Shown piece by piece: positions 33,053-46,202 of a DNA stretch of 64,000 nucleotides. The notes under the pieces are model-generated. The model ran no database searches. It was not told the origin of the DNA and saw only the letters and a list, made by a program, of their open reading frames with translations. The first letter of the stretch is position 1. The number at the start of each line of letters is the position of its first letter. A program made the position numbers and the translations under genes. This DNA comes from Sipunculus nudus (lineage: Eukaryota; Annelida; Sipuncula; Golfingiida; Sipunculidae), in contig CM049317.1 of NCBI GenBank assembly GCA_026874595.1, forward strand, positions 38,588,401 through 38,652,400, in the 5' to 3' direction.

Positions 33053-36000
33053 TTTTAGCTCAGCTGACTGAAAGTCATCTGAGCTATAGCGATCACTCTT
33101 TGTCCGTCGTCCGTCCGTTAACCAGGCACAAATCGTAACCGCTGGACCTAGAACCTTGTAACTTGGGATTCTGAGAGGTCCATAAAAAATCTCCTTGGAA
33201 ACCAGAAATTAGGTCTCTGTTACCCATATCCTTCGAGCTATGTGGCCCCAAAGTACCCCCCAGAAAAGTCAAAAATTTCATACAAAAACTTCAATATCTC
33301 ATTAACTACTTGACTGATGGTCATGATTTTTGGCATACATATTGATCATGAGATGTTACATCACTTCCTGCAGACTGGTGGCGCCACCTGTATTTTTTTA
33401 TTTTTTACGAATTTTTTTCTCTATTTTTGAGACCTTTAAAAATGTGAACATCTGTTAACAAGGCACAAATCATAAAGACTGGACTTAGAATCTTAATTCT
33501 TGACACATTGAGAGGTCCATGAAAAATCTCCATGGAAACCAGAAATTAGGTCTCTGTTACCCATATCCTATGAGCTATGGGGCCCCAAAGTACCCCCCAG
33601 AATAGTAAAAAATTTCATACAAAAACTTCAATATCTCAATAACTACATCACTGATGGTCTTCATTTTTGGCATATATATTGATCATGAGATGTTCGATCA
33701 GTTCCTGCAGACTGGTGGCGCCACCTGTACTGTTTGATTTTTTACGATTTTTTCCTCTATTTTTGAGACCTTTGAGGATGCTGTCATCTGTTAGCGTGGC
33801 ACAAATCGTAACGACTGGACCTAGAATCTTCATTTTCGACACACTGAGAGACCTATGAAAAGTCTCCATGGAAACCAGAAATTAGGTCTCTGTTACCCAT
33901 ATCCTTCGAGCTATGGGGCCCAAAATTACCCCCCAGAATAGTCAAAAATTTCATACAAAAACTTCAATATCTTATTAACTACATCACTGATGGTCATGAT
34001 TTTCGACATACATATTGATCATGAGATGTTTCATCAGTTTGTGCAGACTGGTGGCGCCACCTGTATTTTTCAATGTTCACGAATTGTTTTCTCCATTTTT
34101 GAGACCTTTAAGGATGTAGTTATCTGTCAACAGGGTACAAATCGTAACGACTGGACCTAGAATCTTCGTTCTTGACACACAGGGAGACCCATGATAAGTC
34201 TCCATGGAAACCTGAAATTTGGTCTCTGTTACCCATATCCTTTGAGCTATGGCACTCCAAAGTACAGATCAGAATAATGGAAAATTTGATACAAAAGCTA
34301 AAGTATCTGAACAACTAATGCAGAGATAACCATAATTGTTTGCATGGATATTGATCATGGAGTGTTTCATAAGTTTCTGCAGACTGGTGGCACCACCTGT
34401 ATTTGTTCGTTTTTTTTTACGAAATTTTTCTGTATTTTTGAGACCTTTAAAGATATGAACATCTGTTAACAGGGCACAAATCATAAAAACTGGACCAAGA
34501 ATCTTTATTCTTGACACACAGGGAGACCCATGAAAAGTCTCCATGGAAACTTGAAATTAGGTCTCTGTTACCCATATTCTTTAAGCTGTATGGGTCCAAA
34601 ATACCCTCCCCCCCCCCAGAATAATGGAAAATTTGATACAAAAACTGCAGTATTTCAATAACTACAACACTGATGGTCATGATTTTCGGCATACATATTG
34701 ATCATGAGCTGTTCCATCAGTTTCTGCAGACTGGGTGTGCCACCTGTATTTTTGTATCCGCCAAAACGAAGTTTTGCGGATACTATGTTTTTGACCGAGT
34801 TCCTCCGCCGCGGCGGCGTTCGTTTCCAGAGAGCTCCTCGGAGACTAATGGACCGATTTTTCCCAAACTTACACCTATTATCGGGTCACATGTGAACTGG
34901 TGCCTAACCAATTTGCATTGACCTCTGACCTTTCCTCTCTATCCAGTGTCCATTTGTGGGTCTGTTTCCACTCATAAACCCTCATATCTCGGGAACCGTT
35001 TGACCGATCAGGAAATAAAATTGATACAAATGTAGCCCTTGGATTGCTTTATAACATACACAAAAAATGGTGGCGCCACCTGTAACCATGTTTGCACAGT
35101 GTCCATCTGTTCATCTGCCTTGGGTTAAAATCACTCATATCTCTGCAGTGAATTGACTAATTCACCTGAAATTCGTCATGTGTATACATCCAGGATAGCT
35201 TTCTTGATTTTATGACAGGTGGCGCCACCTACGTTCACGTTCACGCTGATGACATCCAAGCTTATATCTCGGGAACCGTTTGACCGATCAGGAAATAAAA
35301 TTTATACAAATGTAGCCCTTTGATAGCTCTGTAACATACACAAAAATTGGTGGCGCCACCTGTAACAATGTTTGCACAGCGTCTGTCTGTTAGTCTGCCG
35401 TGGCCTAAAATTACTCATTTCTCTGTATTGGTTCGACATAACTGCCTAAAATTTTGCTGGTTTATACATCGTGGACAGCTTTCTTGATTTTATGACAGGT
35501 GGCGCCACCTACATTCTAGTTAACGCTGCACACATCCAAGCTCATATCTCAGGAACCATTTGACTGATTGGGCCAAAATTGTGCATGTGTTTAGATCTCA
35601 CATAGGTCTTTATCATACACAAAACTGGAGGGGTTACCTGCAAAGATTTTTGCACAGTGTTTGTCTGTTTGTCTGCCATGGGCAAAAATCGCTCATATAC
35701 ATGTAGTGGTTTGACTTTTCTGCCTAAAATTTTGCAGGTGTATACAACTTGGACAGCTTTCTGGATTTGTGGTAGGTGGCACAACCTACATACACATTTA
35801 GGCTGCAGACATCCATGCTAATATGCAACATACCTCACTCTATTTCCCCTTGCCACTCAATCCATGCCTCACTATCCGATTTTGGCAGATACATGTAGTC
35901 ACTTGTCGGTTACCCGTATTCTAGTTTTAAAAGTTTACACATTTTTCTCTATTTTTGAGATATATAAATACAGACTAAATCTTGGCCTGTTGGTTAATCT

Positions 36001-36108
36001 GTTTGATGCTTCAGTTGAATGGGTATATACTACCATTCTGGTGATAAAATTTCCTTTTGCGAATCTCTTCCCAGTCAGCTGAGCGTCATGACCCATGGGT
36101 CACTTGTT
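33053..36108 (+). mobile_element. Family B composite element (3.06 kb) with nested family F
   Basis: It starts TTTTTAGCTCAGCTGACTGA and ends CAGCTGAGCGTCATGACCC then ATGGGTCACTTGTT; TGACCCATGGGTCA is a perfect 14-bp palindrome. The left half consists of five tandem modules of about 330 bp (beginning near 33120, 33430, 33780, 34110 and 34440), most with GCAGACTGGTGGCGCCACCT or a variant. A family F element (34752-35924) sits inside. An inverted copy at 48749-51473 has four modules and the same nested F at the same place. No open frame spans more than a fraction of a module. Confidence 0.85.
34752..35924 (+). mobile_element. Family F element nested in family B
   Basis: The 5' hairpin is strong here: GTATCCGCCAAAAC (34754-34767) pairs with GTTTTGCGGATAC (34771-34783). 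The 3' end is 'ttacccgtattCTAG' (35921-35924) next to TTTT. It carries three copies of GGTGGCGCCACC-type motifs about 130-150 bp apart and a GC-rich CCGCCGCGGCGGC segment near 34806. Confidence 0.65.
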
Positions 36109-38599
36109 GCAAATAATCAGTTATTCAAAAAACTCTATCGGATTTTGCTTATTTTTTGGCTAATTGCATTTTCTTAGATTTTATAGGGGAAAAGCAAAAA
36201 AAGCTTTAAAAATCTTCCTCTCCGAAATTGTTCAGCCAAATTGTCCAATATTTCACAGAAATGATTCCTGCAACAATCTCTCTCAATTTTGTTCGAATGG
36301 TTTAAATTTGGTGATTTTTGGCCGAGTTACAGGAAGTTGAACTTAGTCATCTGTCCAAAAAAGCATACTAAAATTACAATCTCAGAAATTGCTGGAGTTA
36401 TCATCACCAAATTTTATGCCAATGTTGGTCACGAGTCATATCTGAAATTGAGGTATTGGTGGCGCTACCTGCAAAGGCCATTTTTGTACGGGGGTTTTAT
36501 ATATATAATGTACGGTATCCTTCCAGCTCAGGTTTGGTATATTTGCTTGTCAAAGTCTCATTTTATTGATAGGTTCTTCGACCTTTGAAGTTTGTAATTT
36601 ACCATACACATTTTTAAAACCAATCATCTCAATATTTATATTACAAGTCCCTATAGGTATCTCCATTTCCTTACAGATGTATATATTTTCTGATACTTGT
36701 TTATCGCTTTTAATCAAATCATTCCAATTGTAAGGAATCGCCTCCTGCAGGCCCCTTAATAGGACATAACATATATTGTACTTTTTACAACAGGGGTCTA
36801 TTATTTGTGAGATTGGCTTTTTAAAAGCATCCTCTTGAAGTATATGGTAGACTTATTTTATTCCTAAATACTGATGCTTTATAACTTATCTTTTCTGAAG
36901 AAACGAACACAGAAAGAAGATCAACATAGGTAGCACCACCTCAAACTTAAATCACAAAGAACTCCTACGCAAAATGTCTGTGTCAAATCTGGTGCTGAAG
37001 GATGCAGCCATTCTATATATAATTATCAAATTGTCTAAGTTTGGAAAGTTCCGTAATGATGCTATCTTGATCCCATATTGACAAAAAATTCACTGAATTT
37101 AAACTCATTTTAATACCATTCCTAAGAGGAATTACTCGCACCGCACAGAATCCAACTCAAAAAGAGTACCTGACCCCCACTGGCTTCTGATACACATATG
37201 GCATAGGTATAAATGTAGTCTGCTCTAATATGTCAAATAAGTAGTCCTGTCCATCCCATAGTGTCTATCAAGATGAGATTCATTCTGAGTAGAAACCACA
37301 TCTGTGGGAAGGCCGGGAATGACTGAATAGGATATTGAAATCAAGATATTACTTTTATATGATTCATCTTGGAAAAAGCAGAAAAGACCATTTCAGCTGC
37401 ATAAATATCAGACAACTTGTTTTTAAAGCTTATTTTGCATATTTACCACCAATAAGTCTGCAATGTTTCATGATGATAGCAGCAGCCGCTGTTGAGATGT
37501 TTGGTAATAGACAATGGATGGTGGATACTGCTTCACATGATGGTTGTCTGTATTTACAGAATCACTAAAGGTTATTGTATGGATACAACAACATTTTAGG
37601 AAGACACAATTAAACTTTTAGTTATTGTGCAGAACTGAATCTGGACAGGGAAAGTAAATATGATTCACACTTAAAATTTGTAAATTTCACAATTCATATT
37701 TATAAGCTGCCAGTGTAAAAAGGGCATTTACAGTACCTGCACATGCAAGTTGGACTTAAGTAAACCTCTAATAATTTACTTGCTGTATCAGATACTGTGT
37801 AAGTGGTTTTGTTAGCAGGGTTTTAAATTTTGCACTTAATTAAGAATACACATTATTTCGATGCTATTGTTTGCCACTACGAAGACTGCAGTGTTCTTGC
37901 CTGACACATGCACAGTCTCATGGGTCTGGTAATCCCTCTGTGCGGGTTTGCTTGGTTTGAGGCTCCTTCATGCTCAACCAAGATAGAGTGTAAAACAAGT
38001 AGCCTTTGAAGACGTTTTGTTGTCAGCTTTGTTTGTTGTTCACACATAGCTGGCTGCTTCCAGTTCAAAATCACAGTTGATGTTGTTGAGTAATTCTGCA
38101 ACTTACTGAGATATCAAACAGCATGGCTGGGTGTAATCCCATTGCACCATCAAACATGATTAATCCTGGTTAATTGTGTATTCAACAGTTTACACTTTGT
38201 GGTCACAATACTCAGTCGCCCTTAGCAAGTTCGCACTACCAACCTGTCTTTTATGAAAGCATTTAAATATAAAAATAATTTGATACAAAATGAATTACCT
38301 ATATACACTGTTTGCACGGAAATTCAAACTGGGCAGATGCTGTAAAATGAAACTATAATATCAGCAAAAGCTGACAAAAGCCCTCAGCCAAAAGAGCAGT
38401 GTTTATGGGTGGTAACAGTAACAAATATTCATGTAATATTTGTTCTCACATGGATGTATATCTGTACATGTGTTTCTTGTCAAGTTGTGAATTGGAACTA
38501 CAGAGATATGAAGTAAATTTGCACTTACAAGATTATCAAGGCCAATGACTATTCCACATTCCAAAACAATCCCTCCAGTGGTTCCTGAGAAATTAGCTC

Positions 38600-39220
38600 C
38601 TAAAATTTTTCTATTATAAACTCTGTGACCTTGAGAAGTAGGTCAAGGTCATCCATCTTCGAACTTGTCCGAGATTTTGTTGATATGTATCAGCACCAAA
38701 GAAATGAAATTCCTGTGTTGAATACTTTTAGAGTTCCGCTCTCAAGGCCAAAATTCTTATAAAAATTCTTTTGAAATCAGAAATTGGAGGTGGCACCCCC
38801 AAACATTGTGCAGCAGTTACAGACTTAGTGCAAATAATCATAGCATGTTTTATAAAAATTCACATAGTGGTTCCTGAGAAATAAGCTTCTAAGTTTTTTT
38901 CTATAATTCGCTCTAAAACGTAGAAAAATAAGTCAAGGTGACCCATCTTCAAACTTGACCAAGGTTTTGTTAATATACATCAGCAAAGAAATAAAAAAAT
39001 TCCTACGGTAATTCCTTTTTGAGATACCCTGCTCACAAGGTAAATGTTAACACATGCTGTTTTTTCCATTATTAACTCTAAAATGTCGAAAAATAAGTCA
39101 AGGTCACCCATCTTCAAACTTGACCGAGATTTTGTTAATATACATCAGCACTGAAGAAATAAAATTCCTACGGTAATTCCTTTTCGAGATATCCTGCTCA
39201 CAAGGTAAATGTTAACATAC
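38600..39220 (+). repeat. Diverged tandem repeat with 'aaggtcacccatcttcaaac' units
   Basis: Units beginning 'aaaataagtcaaggt.acccatctt' occur near 38630, 38930 and 39090, each followed by 'gttaatat.catcagca', 'gaaataaaattcct' and a 'cctgctcacaaggtaaatgtta' tail in the last two. The spacing is about 300 then 160 bp. The nature of the family is unknown; a distant relative occurs at 59630-59700. Confidence 0.6.
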
Positions 39221-39652
39221 ACCTGACTGATGGATGGACGGCTTGGGTGACGACAAAAAGCACAAAAATTCAGACATGGCAAATTACCTGGTAACCACTT
39301 CCACAGTATACTACCTGAACAGTAAGAATGCCAGGAGTGTTGACTCCTTGATTTATGGCTAATCAACAATCAGCTTCACATGATAAGGCACTGAACTCTC
39401 TGTTTGAAGGTATCATTTATCATGTGTTACTGTAAATGTGTGAATACTGTTTGACTGACACAACAGTGTTATCAACACCACCCTTGATGAACCAAGGAAA
39501 AATAGGAGTGGCTGATGCTTGTTCATCACACAATGACAGTCAGGCTTCATATCCCACGGCCTGTGTTTTACTGAATAAGGATGAAGATAACCTAAGACTC
39601 ACAGACAGTTGTAAGAAATAAATTATATTTTCAAGCCTTCTGGATGTAGTAT

Positions 39653-39658
39653 TTTATT
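39653..39658 (-). terminator. Poly(A) signal for LIG4
   Basis: On the - strand AATAAA lies 104 bases after the LIG4 stop codon, followed by AATAAATTT-like sequence further on. The spacing is reasonable for a short 3' untranslated region. Inferred from sequence only. Confidence 0.45.
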
Positions 39659-39761
39659 TTTATACACCTGAGGTGAAGAAACCTGCTGTTAGGACTGAGG
39701 CAAACTCTCTGTGTTCTGTGGAGTATTTCATCTTGTTTGCCTCGGCAGTTCTAACCAGGTT

Positions 39762-39909
39762 TTAACAGCTAAGTTTCGGGTAGAAGAGTCTTTCCTTCTT
39801 TAAGAATGAGTCCTGTATGCTCTCTATTACCCAGGAGTCTGTCACAATGTGGAACTTCTTTGTCCTTTGTCGATTAACATCCTGTAACAGTGATAATCGG
39901 CTCAGGTCC
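39762..39909 (-). CDS. LIG4: LIG4 terminal exon, end of second BRCT domain
   Basis: Reading the - strand, the acceptor TTTGGTTTCAG ends at 39910 and the exon starts with G completing an Arg codon. It then reads DLSRLSLLQDVNRQRTKKFH, IVTDSWVIESIQDSFLKKE, RLFYPKLSC and TAA (39764-39762). The basic segment followed by IVTDSWV and ESI aligns with the C-terminus of DNA ligase IV (KFKILKESWVTDSI in the human protein). The Trp is the conserved BRCT tryptophan in the last helix. A second AG (at 'ctgttacag') 31 bases into the exon would break the frame, which fixes the start. The second BRCT of LIG4 helps hold XRCC4. Confidence 0.9.
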
Positions 39910-40164
39910 CTGAAACCAAAGGAACAATATTCCACTGATACAAAATGTAATTACTTGTACATCTCTACACAAAACATTTGCAATGAGTAAATGCAGGTTT
40001 GACATTTCATTCACTGGTATGAATCCCTGCATAATGAGTAACCTTGACTTATTCATCAAAGTCAAATAACCCAAAATAAAACAAGTTGTGACCCTAACAA
40101 TTTTGAAATATTGCATATGTTTACCTCATTTTTGACATTTTCAACCAAGTTCTCACAGTATTTC

Positions 40165-41675
40165 AACAAAGGAACCCATGGGTCACGGAGCTCAGCTGAT
40201 CTTTGTAAAATTTTAGCAAGTGCAAAATGTACTTATTTTTTTTACATAATAGCATTTTAAAAGCTAAGAGGAAATGGCCTTGCTACTTGGTGATAATCAA
40301 ATACCAAATATATGAATGCACAACAAATAATCTAATATATATATTGTACTCTGTTACATATAGCTCAAACTTAAATAAATTTAGTTATGCAATAAGGGAA
40401 AACAGGTTATGGGCCTAAGAGTTCTATCAAAGAATATACTTGATAAACAAAAAATGTGAAAATGTAATTAATAATTCTAAAAACAATTTAAAGATATGGA
40501 AAAATGAGCTAAAATTTAATTCCAGGAAAGTTTGCCCAAATTCCTGACTGAGTGTACCAATGGTATTCATGGCATGGGATATTATTGGAATGCTCCAAAC
40601 ACTTTCATACAAATACATCACTTTGTGGGCACAATTAAATATGTACTTTAATCATAATGACCCTTGTGATACAATAAATATCCATAATGTAGCAAAAGTA
40701 AAGAATAATAATGAATTAAATAGGAATAATTATAACATATTCATCTAGTTTATGCATCCTGTCTGAGTGTGTGTGTGGGAGGTGGTGGGGAGGGGTGCAG
40801 TGAGGAAGCCAAGCTATGCTGGACCACCTTGAAGCCTAGCTATGCTAAGCTGCCTGGATTGCTGCAGGAGTGATTACATAACATCACCCACTACACGCCA
40901 CTGTTTAACAAGGTTGGCCTGATGTAAATAATACTTGACATAGTGTCTATAAACTTGAATAAAATCTACATTTTTTAATCAATTGGTTTCAAATTTCAGA
41001 TTTTAACAGATGAAATGCTTATGTAAACATGCTGTGAAAATGAAACCAACAGCAGTTACAGGTAAAAAGAAGAAAAAAAGAAGCAATGGTCAAATTTGGG
41101 GAAAATTTAAGGTACTCATTTTATATTTATGCTAATAACTTAAAAAAATTGTTAAATTCTGATCTAATTTTCAGTATACAATTGAATCTTGGTTAAATGA
41201 AAGTTATATCACTAAAAAAAGTCTCTACCTTCAGCAATTCTCATATATAATGAGTAAATATATTTCCTGATTTTTTACAAAGTGCATTATGTTCGCGCCC
41301 ATTACTTCAAGAAATTATGCAATATGAACCTAATTTCTATTATAAACACAGCAAATGTATAGAGGAATATGTATACTAAATCTGATAAAAAACAAATCAG
41401 TGGTTTTGTTATTAAGCAGTCTTTAAGTGTAAAATGGATTTTTAATGGAAAATTCAGGTTTTTTCTTAATATCTCAAAGGAACAAAGCCCAAGTGACCCA
41501 ATTTTCAGAATGGTAGGATATTTTGGGGACATCTAACTGTATGCCAAATTTTGGATTTGTAGGTCTAAGGTCTTATGGTTTCAAATCTTGCCCTGTTAAT
41601 GGACGGACGCCAAGACGGACGGACAAAGGACCATGTCTATAGCTCATATGACTTATAGTCAGCCGAGTTAAAAAC
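40165..41675 (-). mobile_element. Family A element, shortened, in the last LIG4 intron
   Basis: Reading the - strand it starts TTTTTAACTCGGCTGACTATA (41675 downward), with a GTCCGTCCGTCTTGGCGTCC tract, and ends CAGCTGAGCTCCGTGACCC then ATGGGTTCCTTTG near 40165. The body matches the first modules of 18458-21070, but the AT-rich 3' third differs. It lies between the last two LIG4 exons. Confidence 0.65.
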
Positions 41676-42519
41676 TGGTGACCTTGGCCTGGATGTTCAA
41701 TGTCAAATTTGCAAAACTGTAGCTATTTGTTTCTTGCATTTCTTGTGAAAAAGACAACTTTGAAGCACTGCATACTCTTTCGTCAATATGTTTCAACTAA
41801 GTTCTCTAATAAGTTGGAAAACTGATTACCTCGACCTTGATCTTAAAGGTCAAATCAGCCAAAACAGATTTTAACTTTGTGAACACTTTAACCATTGAAC
41901 CAATCCATATCTTCAAGGTCATGTAAGCGTAAATAAAATTTCTAAGATTTCATGTTAATATGATAAATGTTGAAGCATAGCATATTTTTTATATGCAAAT
42001 TGTTTCTGTCAAGATCTCAGATGAGTTTAAAAACTTGTGACCAATTTGTTAACCCAGTAACTTCTTATTAAGTACTGCATATTTTCTCCTCAAGCTCTAT
42101 ACAACAAGGTCTCCAGTAAATTTGAAAACTGCTTACCTTGACCATTATTATGTTTTCAGATCTTCAGAAATCTAGGACCCCATAACTATAGAAGTACCAT
42201 GTTTTTTTTTTATTTATTCATTAATTTTTTTTTTTTTTTTGGGGGGGGGGGGGGACTTTAATCTGCTTTTACAACTGCAAAACATAGTACTTCTAGCTGA
42301 TATTTAAAGTGGAGAAATACTTAGCATGTTATACACACATTCAATGAAAAAATGTTTATTTTATAATTTATACAATAAATTGAACCAAAATATCATAATT
42401 TTATTGTTTATTGGATTTCCTTAAGTTAGTTTAAGTGTCTTTAAATGCTCTTTCACAGTGTAGCACAAGAAGATGACAAGGGAGCAAAAGCAACATGTTT
42501 TTTTTTTGTGATGTCTTAC

Positions 42520-42672
42520 CTGTGGTCCATCACCACATGAGTGACTCTGTGGTCCAGTTTTTCTGTAAGTGTTGCTCCATGGAGTCTTGACTCAAGTGCC
42601 ACTAGCTCCAGGCTTCCTCCTTTTATGTGGGTATTTGTATCCCCTAGTATCAAGTTACTATCCAGATACAGC
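42520..42672 (-). CDS. LIG4: LIG4 exon, start of second BRCT domain
   Basis: On the - strand the acceptor TTTATCTGCAG ends at 42673 and the donor GTAAGA starts at 42519. The 153-bp exon completes an Arg codon and reads LYLDSNLILGDTNTHIKGGS, LELVALESRLHGATLTEKL, DHRVTHVVMDH plus AG. It aligns with human VYLDSYAVI...LAIKALELRFHGAKVV...GVSHVII: the first strand, first helix (LE.R.HGA) and third strand (VTHVV) of a BRCT domain. Family-level recognition is firm. XRCC4 might be an alternative by BRCT alone, but the whole order of motifs fits LIG4. Confidence 0.9.
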
Positions 42673-42915
42673 CTGCAGATAAAGTCAGTTTATACTGGTA
42701 GTTGCCTCAAAGAATGTAGATGTTTTTTTTATTTTTTTTTTTAGAGATACATTTAACACATTGATTACTTCAGAATTGTATTGCAGAAACACTATACAAG
42801 CACAACTGTTAAAATACATATAATAACACCGATTATTTCATAATATTGCTACTCAGAAACCATGAACGTGTTTAATTTTTAACATTTTCTATATCTCAAC
42901 AGCACTGTATTGACA

Positions 42916-43470
42916 TGAACTAGCAGCCCATGGGCCATGACGCTCAGCTAATTTTGACTGGATGCTCACGTTTTTTTACTAATGTTATATATTGTCTGTG
43001 AGAATAGCCTATGGCTAAAGTTAGTGTTGAAAAAATGGACAGAAAATAAAAATTTCAGGATTCATAGTAGGCCTGCCCAGGACCTCCCTGGATTTCACAA
43101 TAGAGGGTTCCGAGGAAAATAGATACAATTTGTACCCTGTCTGTCTGGGTGCTCAAAAACATGTATCTGGTCCATTGCAGGGCAGAGGGGAAGCCTGCTA
43201 GTAGTGGCAAAGCTGAGCCAAGGCAAGCTTCCTGGGGTGGGTTACATAACACAAGTAAAGGCTGTACTACTAGGTGCGCTAGATGTAAACAACACTTGAC
43301 ATGGTGTAGAAAAACTTGAATAAAAACTACTCTTTTCAATCAATTCCTTTGAAATTTCAGATTTTAAAAGATTAAATTCTTATGTATATATGCTGTGAAA
43401 ATTAAATCAACAGTGCTTACAGGGAAAAAACGTGCCATTGCCAAAGTTGGACAAAATTTAAGGTATTGAT
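42916..43470 (-). mobile_element. Family A-related element, 3' part
   Basis: The left edge 'cccatgggccatgacgctcagct' is the inverted 3' end of the A/B families. The next 220 bp ('gcctatggctaaagttag', 'cctggatttcacaatagagggttcc') match 63785-64000 closely, so these are two copies of one subfamily. The matching 5' end is missing: a complete family A copy in the opposite direction begins at 43471. Confidence 0.6.
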
Positions 43471-46108
43471 TTTTTAGCTCAGCTGACTATAAGTCATCTG
43501 AGCTATAGTCGTGGTCCATTGTCCGTCGTCCGTCCGTCTGTCCGTCTGTCCGTCCGTCCGTCCGTCCGTAGATGTGGCACGTTTTGAAACCGTAAGACCT
43601 AGGAATCCAAAATTCAGAATAATGTTAGATGTCCCCAAGATCTCCTACCAAGCCGAAAACTGGGTCTTTGCAACTTCGTTCCTTTGAGAAATTAAGGAAA
43701 AACCTCAATTTTTTATTAAAAACCTATTTTCACACTTCAGGACTGCCTTATATCAAAACCACTCATCTGTTTTTCCTCATATTTACCATAAATATTCCTC
43801 TATATAGTTCCTATGTACATGCCAGAAATTATGTCTGTATTATTCAATTTAAAAAAATTATGGGCCAAAACATAATGCTTTTTGTAAAAAATCAGGAAAG
43901 ATATTTGATCACTTAACACAAAAATTGTTAAAGCTATGGACTTTTTTTCCAGTAATATAACTTTAATTAATCAAAATTAAATTGTATACCCAAAATTAGA
44001 TGAAAATCTTTTAAATTTTTTAAAATATTAATAAAAATAAAAAATTGGTACCTTAAATTTTGCCCAACTTTGACCATGGCACGTTTTTTTCCTGTAAGTA
44101 CTGTGGGTTTAATTTTCACAGCATGTTTTTGTTAGCATTTCAACTGTTAACACCAAAACTTTGAAACCAGTTGATCAAAAACTGTAGATTTTAATCAAGT
44201 TTTCAAGCACCATGTAACATATTGTTTACATCAAGCTAGTGTTATGCAGTTTGCAAGAGCTCAGCTCCCCAGCTTCAGCTCTAAGTTCCTTAAATTCGGC
44301 ATACAGTTAGATGTCTCCAAAATCCCCTACCTTGCCAAGAATTTGGTCACTAGGACTTAATACCTTTGAGGTATTAATGAAAAACTTCATTTTTCCATTA
44401 AAAACCCATTGTTACACTTCAAGACTGCCTAATATCAAAACCACTGATCTGACTTTAATCATAAATAATATACATATTTTTCATTCTCTATGCACATGCC
44501 AGAATGATGTCAGTATTGCGTAATTGTTTTAAGTTATGGGCCCAAACATAATGCACTTTGTAAAAAATCAAGAAATATATTTACTCCCTTAACAAAGGCA
44601 TTGCTGAAGCTAGAGATTTTTTTGTCAGGGTTGTAACATTATTTAATCAAGATTCAATTGAATACCCAAAATTAGTTCTGAATTTTTCAAATTTTATAAG
44701 TTATTAGTATAAATATAAAATTAGTACCTTAAAGTTTGCCCAACTGTGACCATGGCACGTTTGTTTCCTGTGAGCACTGTTGATATAATTTTCATATCAT
44801 GCACACATAAGGATTTCAGCTTTTTAGTTTAGAAAGCTGAAAGAAATTGGCCAAAAATTGTAGCTTTTATTAATGTTTTTTATGAGACCCTGTCAGACTT
44901 TGGCTCTCTCCAGCCCCTCTTGAGTCACCTGTATTTTGACCTTGTTGACCTTTCATCAAATTATGCACGCTTGAGGAGAGGCATACAGGAATCCAGGCAG
45001 CTTATGGCCAGCCACAGTTGATCCAGGTGTCCAACCCAACTCATCTAGTAGTTTAAACCAACAACATAACAATAAACAATAAATTAATAAATTTTTATTG
45101 GTTTTTAATAACAAATTAAAGAAAAATAGAAAAGGAATTTGTTAGTTTATAATAACAGGAGATTAACTTGCAGTTACTGATGATATAAGAATCTTGTATC
45201 GATGGGTAGAATGTCACATATTCCAAATAACACCATGCAGTCACCTATGGCATTTTCCAGTTCAATTTTAATGATAAAGAAGTAAATCATATTATTCATT
45301 ACTAATCATTAGGGGTCATATGAAGGAAATTTATGATAGACAAAGATGCAGTTGATAATATTAATCTAGATTCCTACTGTGTCTAATGTGTACATTGATG
45401 TGAAATTAGTCCAAAATGAATTTTTTACAGTTATTTTTTAATATAAATAAAAGCCATAAAACCAGGTACTTATGATCATTATTTAAATGTGTGAATTTTG
45501 TATATTCTGGATTCTCATCATCATTGTTTGGTGAAAACTGAATAAATCCAGACATGTTGCGAATACTTTGTAATTGTATTTAAATAAGAATATGATTATG
45601 TGCTCCATTTTAAAATTTCTTGCATAAAGAATGGGAATTCAGGTAAAAATGAAAGTATATGAATACTCGTGCAAATAATTTCAAAATGTATTCATGAATG
45701 CATTCATGAATATATTCTTTAATATAATTTTAATAATCATATCAGTTATATTTCATTTAAAAAAAATCATATGATTCTCTTATTTTTAATAAAAATTATA
45801 TTTGGGACAATATTTGTAATTTTTTTTATAAATAGTTAAACTCTTATATTATATGTTCTGCCTATAAGTTATATGGCCAAGTCAAAATCTGTGTGACAAT
45901 AGTACTCCATTTGTTAATAAAATAAATGAAATCAATCCTCTTCCCTGTCTCCAAAGGTACTATCAAAATCATACATAAGCTAAACAACAACAACTCATAA
46001 TACAGCTTATACTTATAACCACACAAAACCAGCATGTGCCTCATTTCTAAATAATATTTTTTTTATCATATATAACAGCTGAGCGTCGTGACCCATAGGT
46101 CCCTTGTT
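43471..46108 (+). mobile_element. Family A element, full length (2.6 kb)
   Basis: It is a near copy of 18458-21070: same hairpin start, (GTCC)n tract (43528-43569), two-module body and GAGCGTCGTGACCC then ATAGGTCCCTTGTT end. Differences are scattered substitutions and small indels. It lies antisense within the LIG4 intron and is inverted relative to 60663-63281. Confidence 0.85.
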
Positions 46109-46202
46109 ATTTATGCTTATAACTTCAAAAATTTGCAAAATTCAGAACTAATTTTGGGTAAACAATTGAATCTTTATTAAATAAAGTTATATTCCTGAAA
46201 AC

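Larger units (their letters stand above)
32856..36500 (+). mobile_element. Family C element split by a nested family B insertion
   Basis: The left part (32856-33052) runs from the family C start to 'ctagcatcaccaattttt'. The right part resumes at 36109 with 'gcaaataatcagttattc' and the conserved 'cttcctctccgaaattgttc' module. Joining the two gives the uninterrupted sequence seen at 26545-26600, so 33053-36108 is an insertion. The left part also contains an internal duplication (CGTGCGTGGTACGTCGTGC). Confidence 0.75.
30038..39652. other. Region between TATDN1 and LIG4 3' ends, no gene recognised
   Basis: Holds family A (30268-31968, 32616-32855), family N (31969-32250), family C (32856-33052 continuing 36109-36500) with a nested family B element (33053-36108), then 36500-38580 of apparently unique AT-rich sequence without a convincing exon, and a tandem repeat at 38600-39220. 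Convergent transcripts could overlap here. Confidence 0.6.

Noticed and set aside
35864-36082. Identical-looking small frame in 35864-36082 and 48775-48993 (minus)
   Set aside because: Both lie in the two family B copies; the similarity is that of the copied element, not of a gene.
37335-37568. Possible exon in the unique region between the two genes
   Set aside because: The 77-codon frame has no recognisable motif, no convincing splice sites at useful positions and no partner exon.
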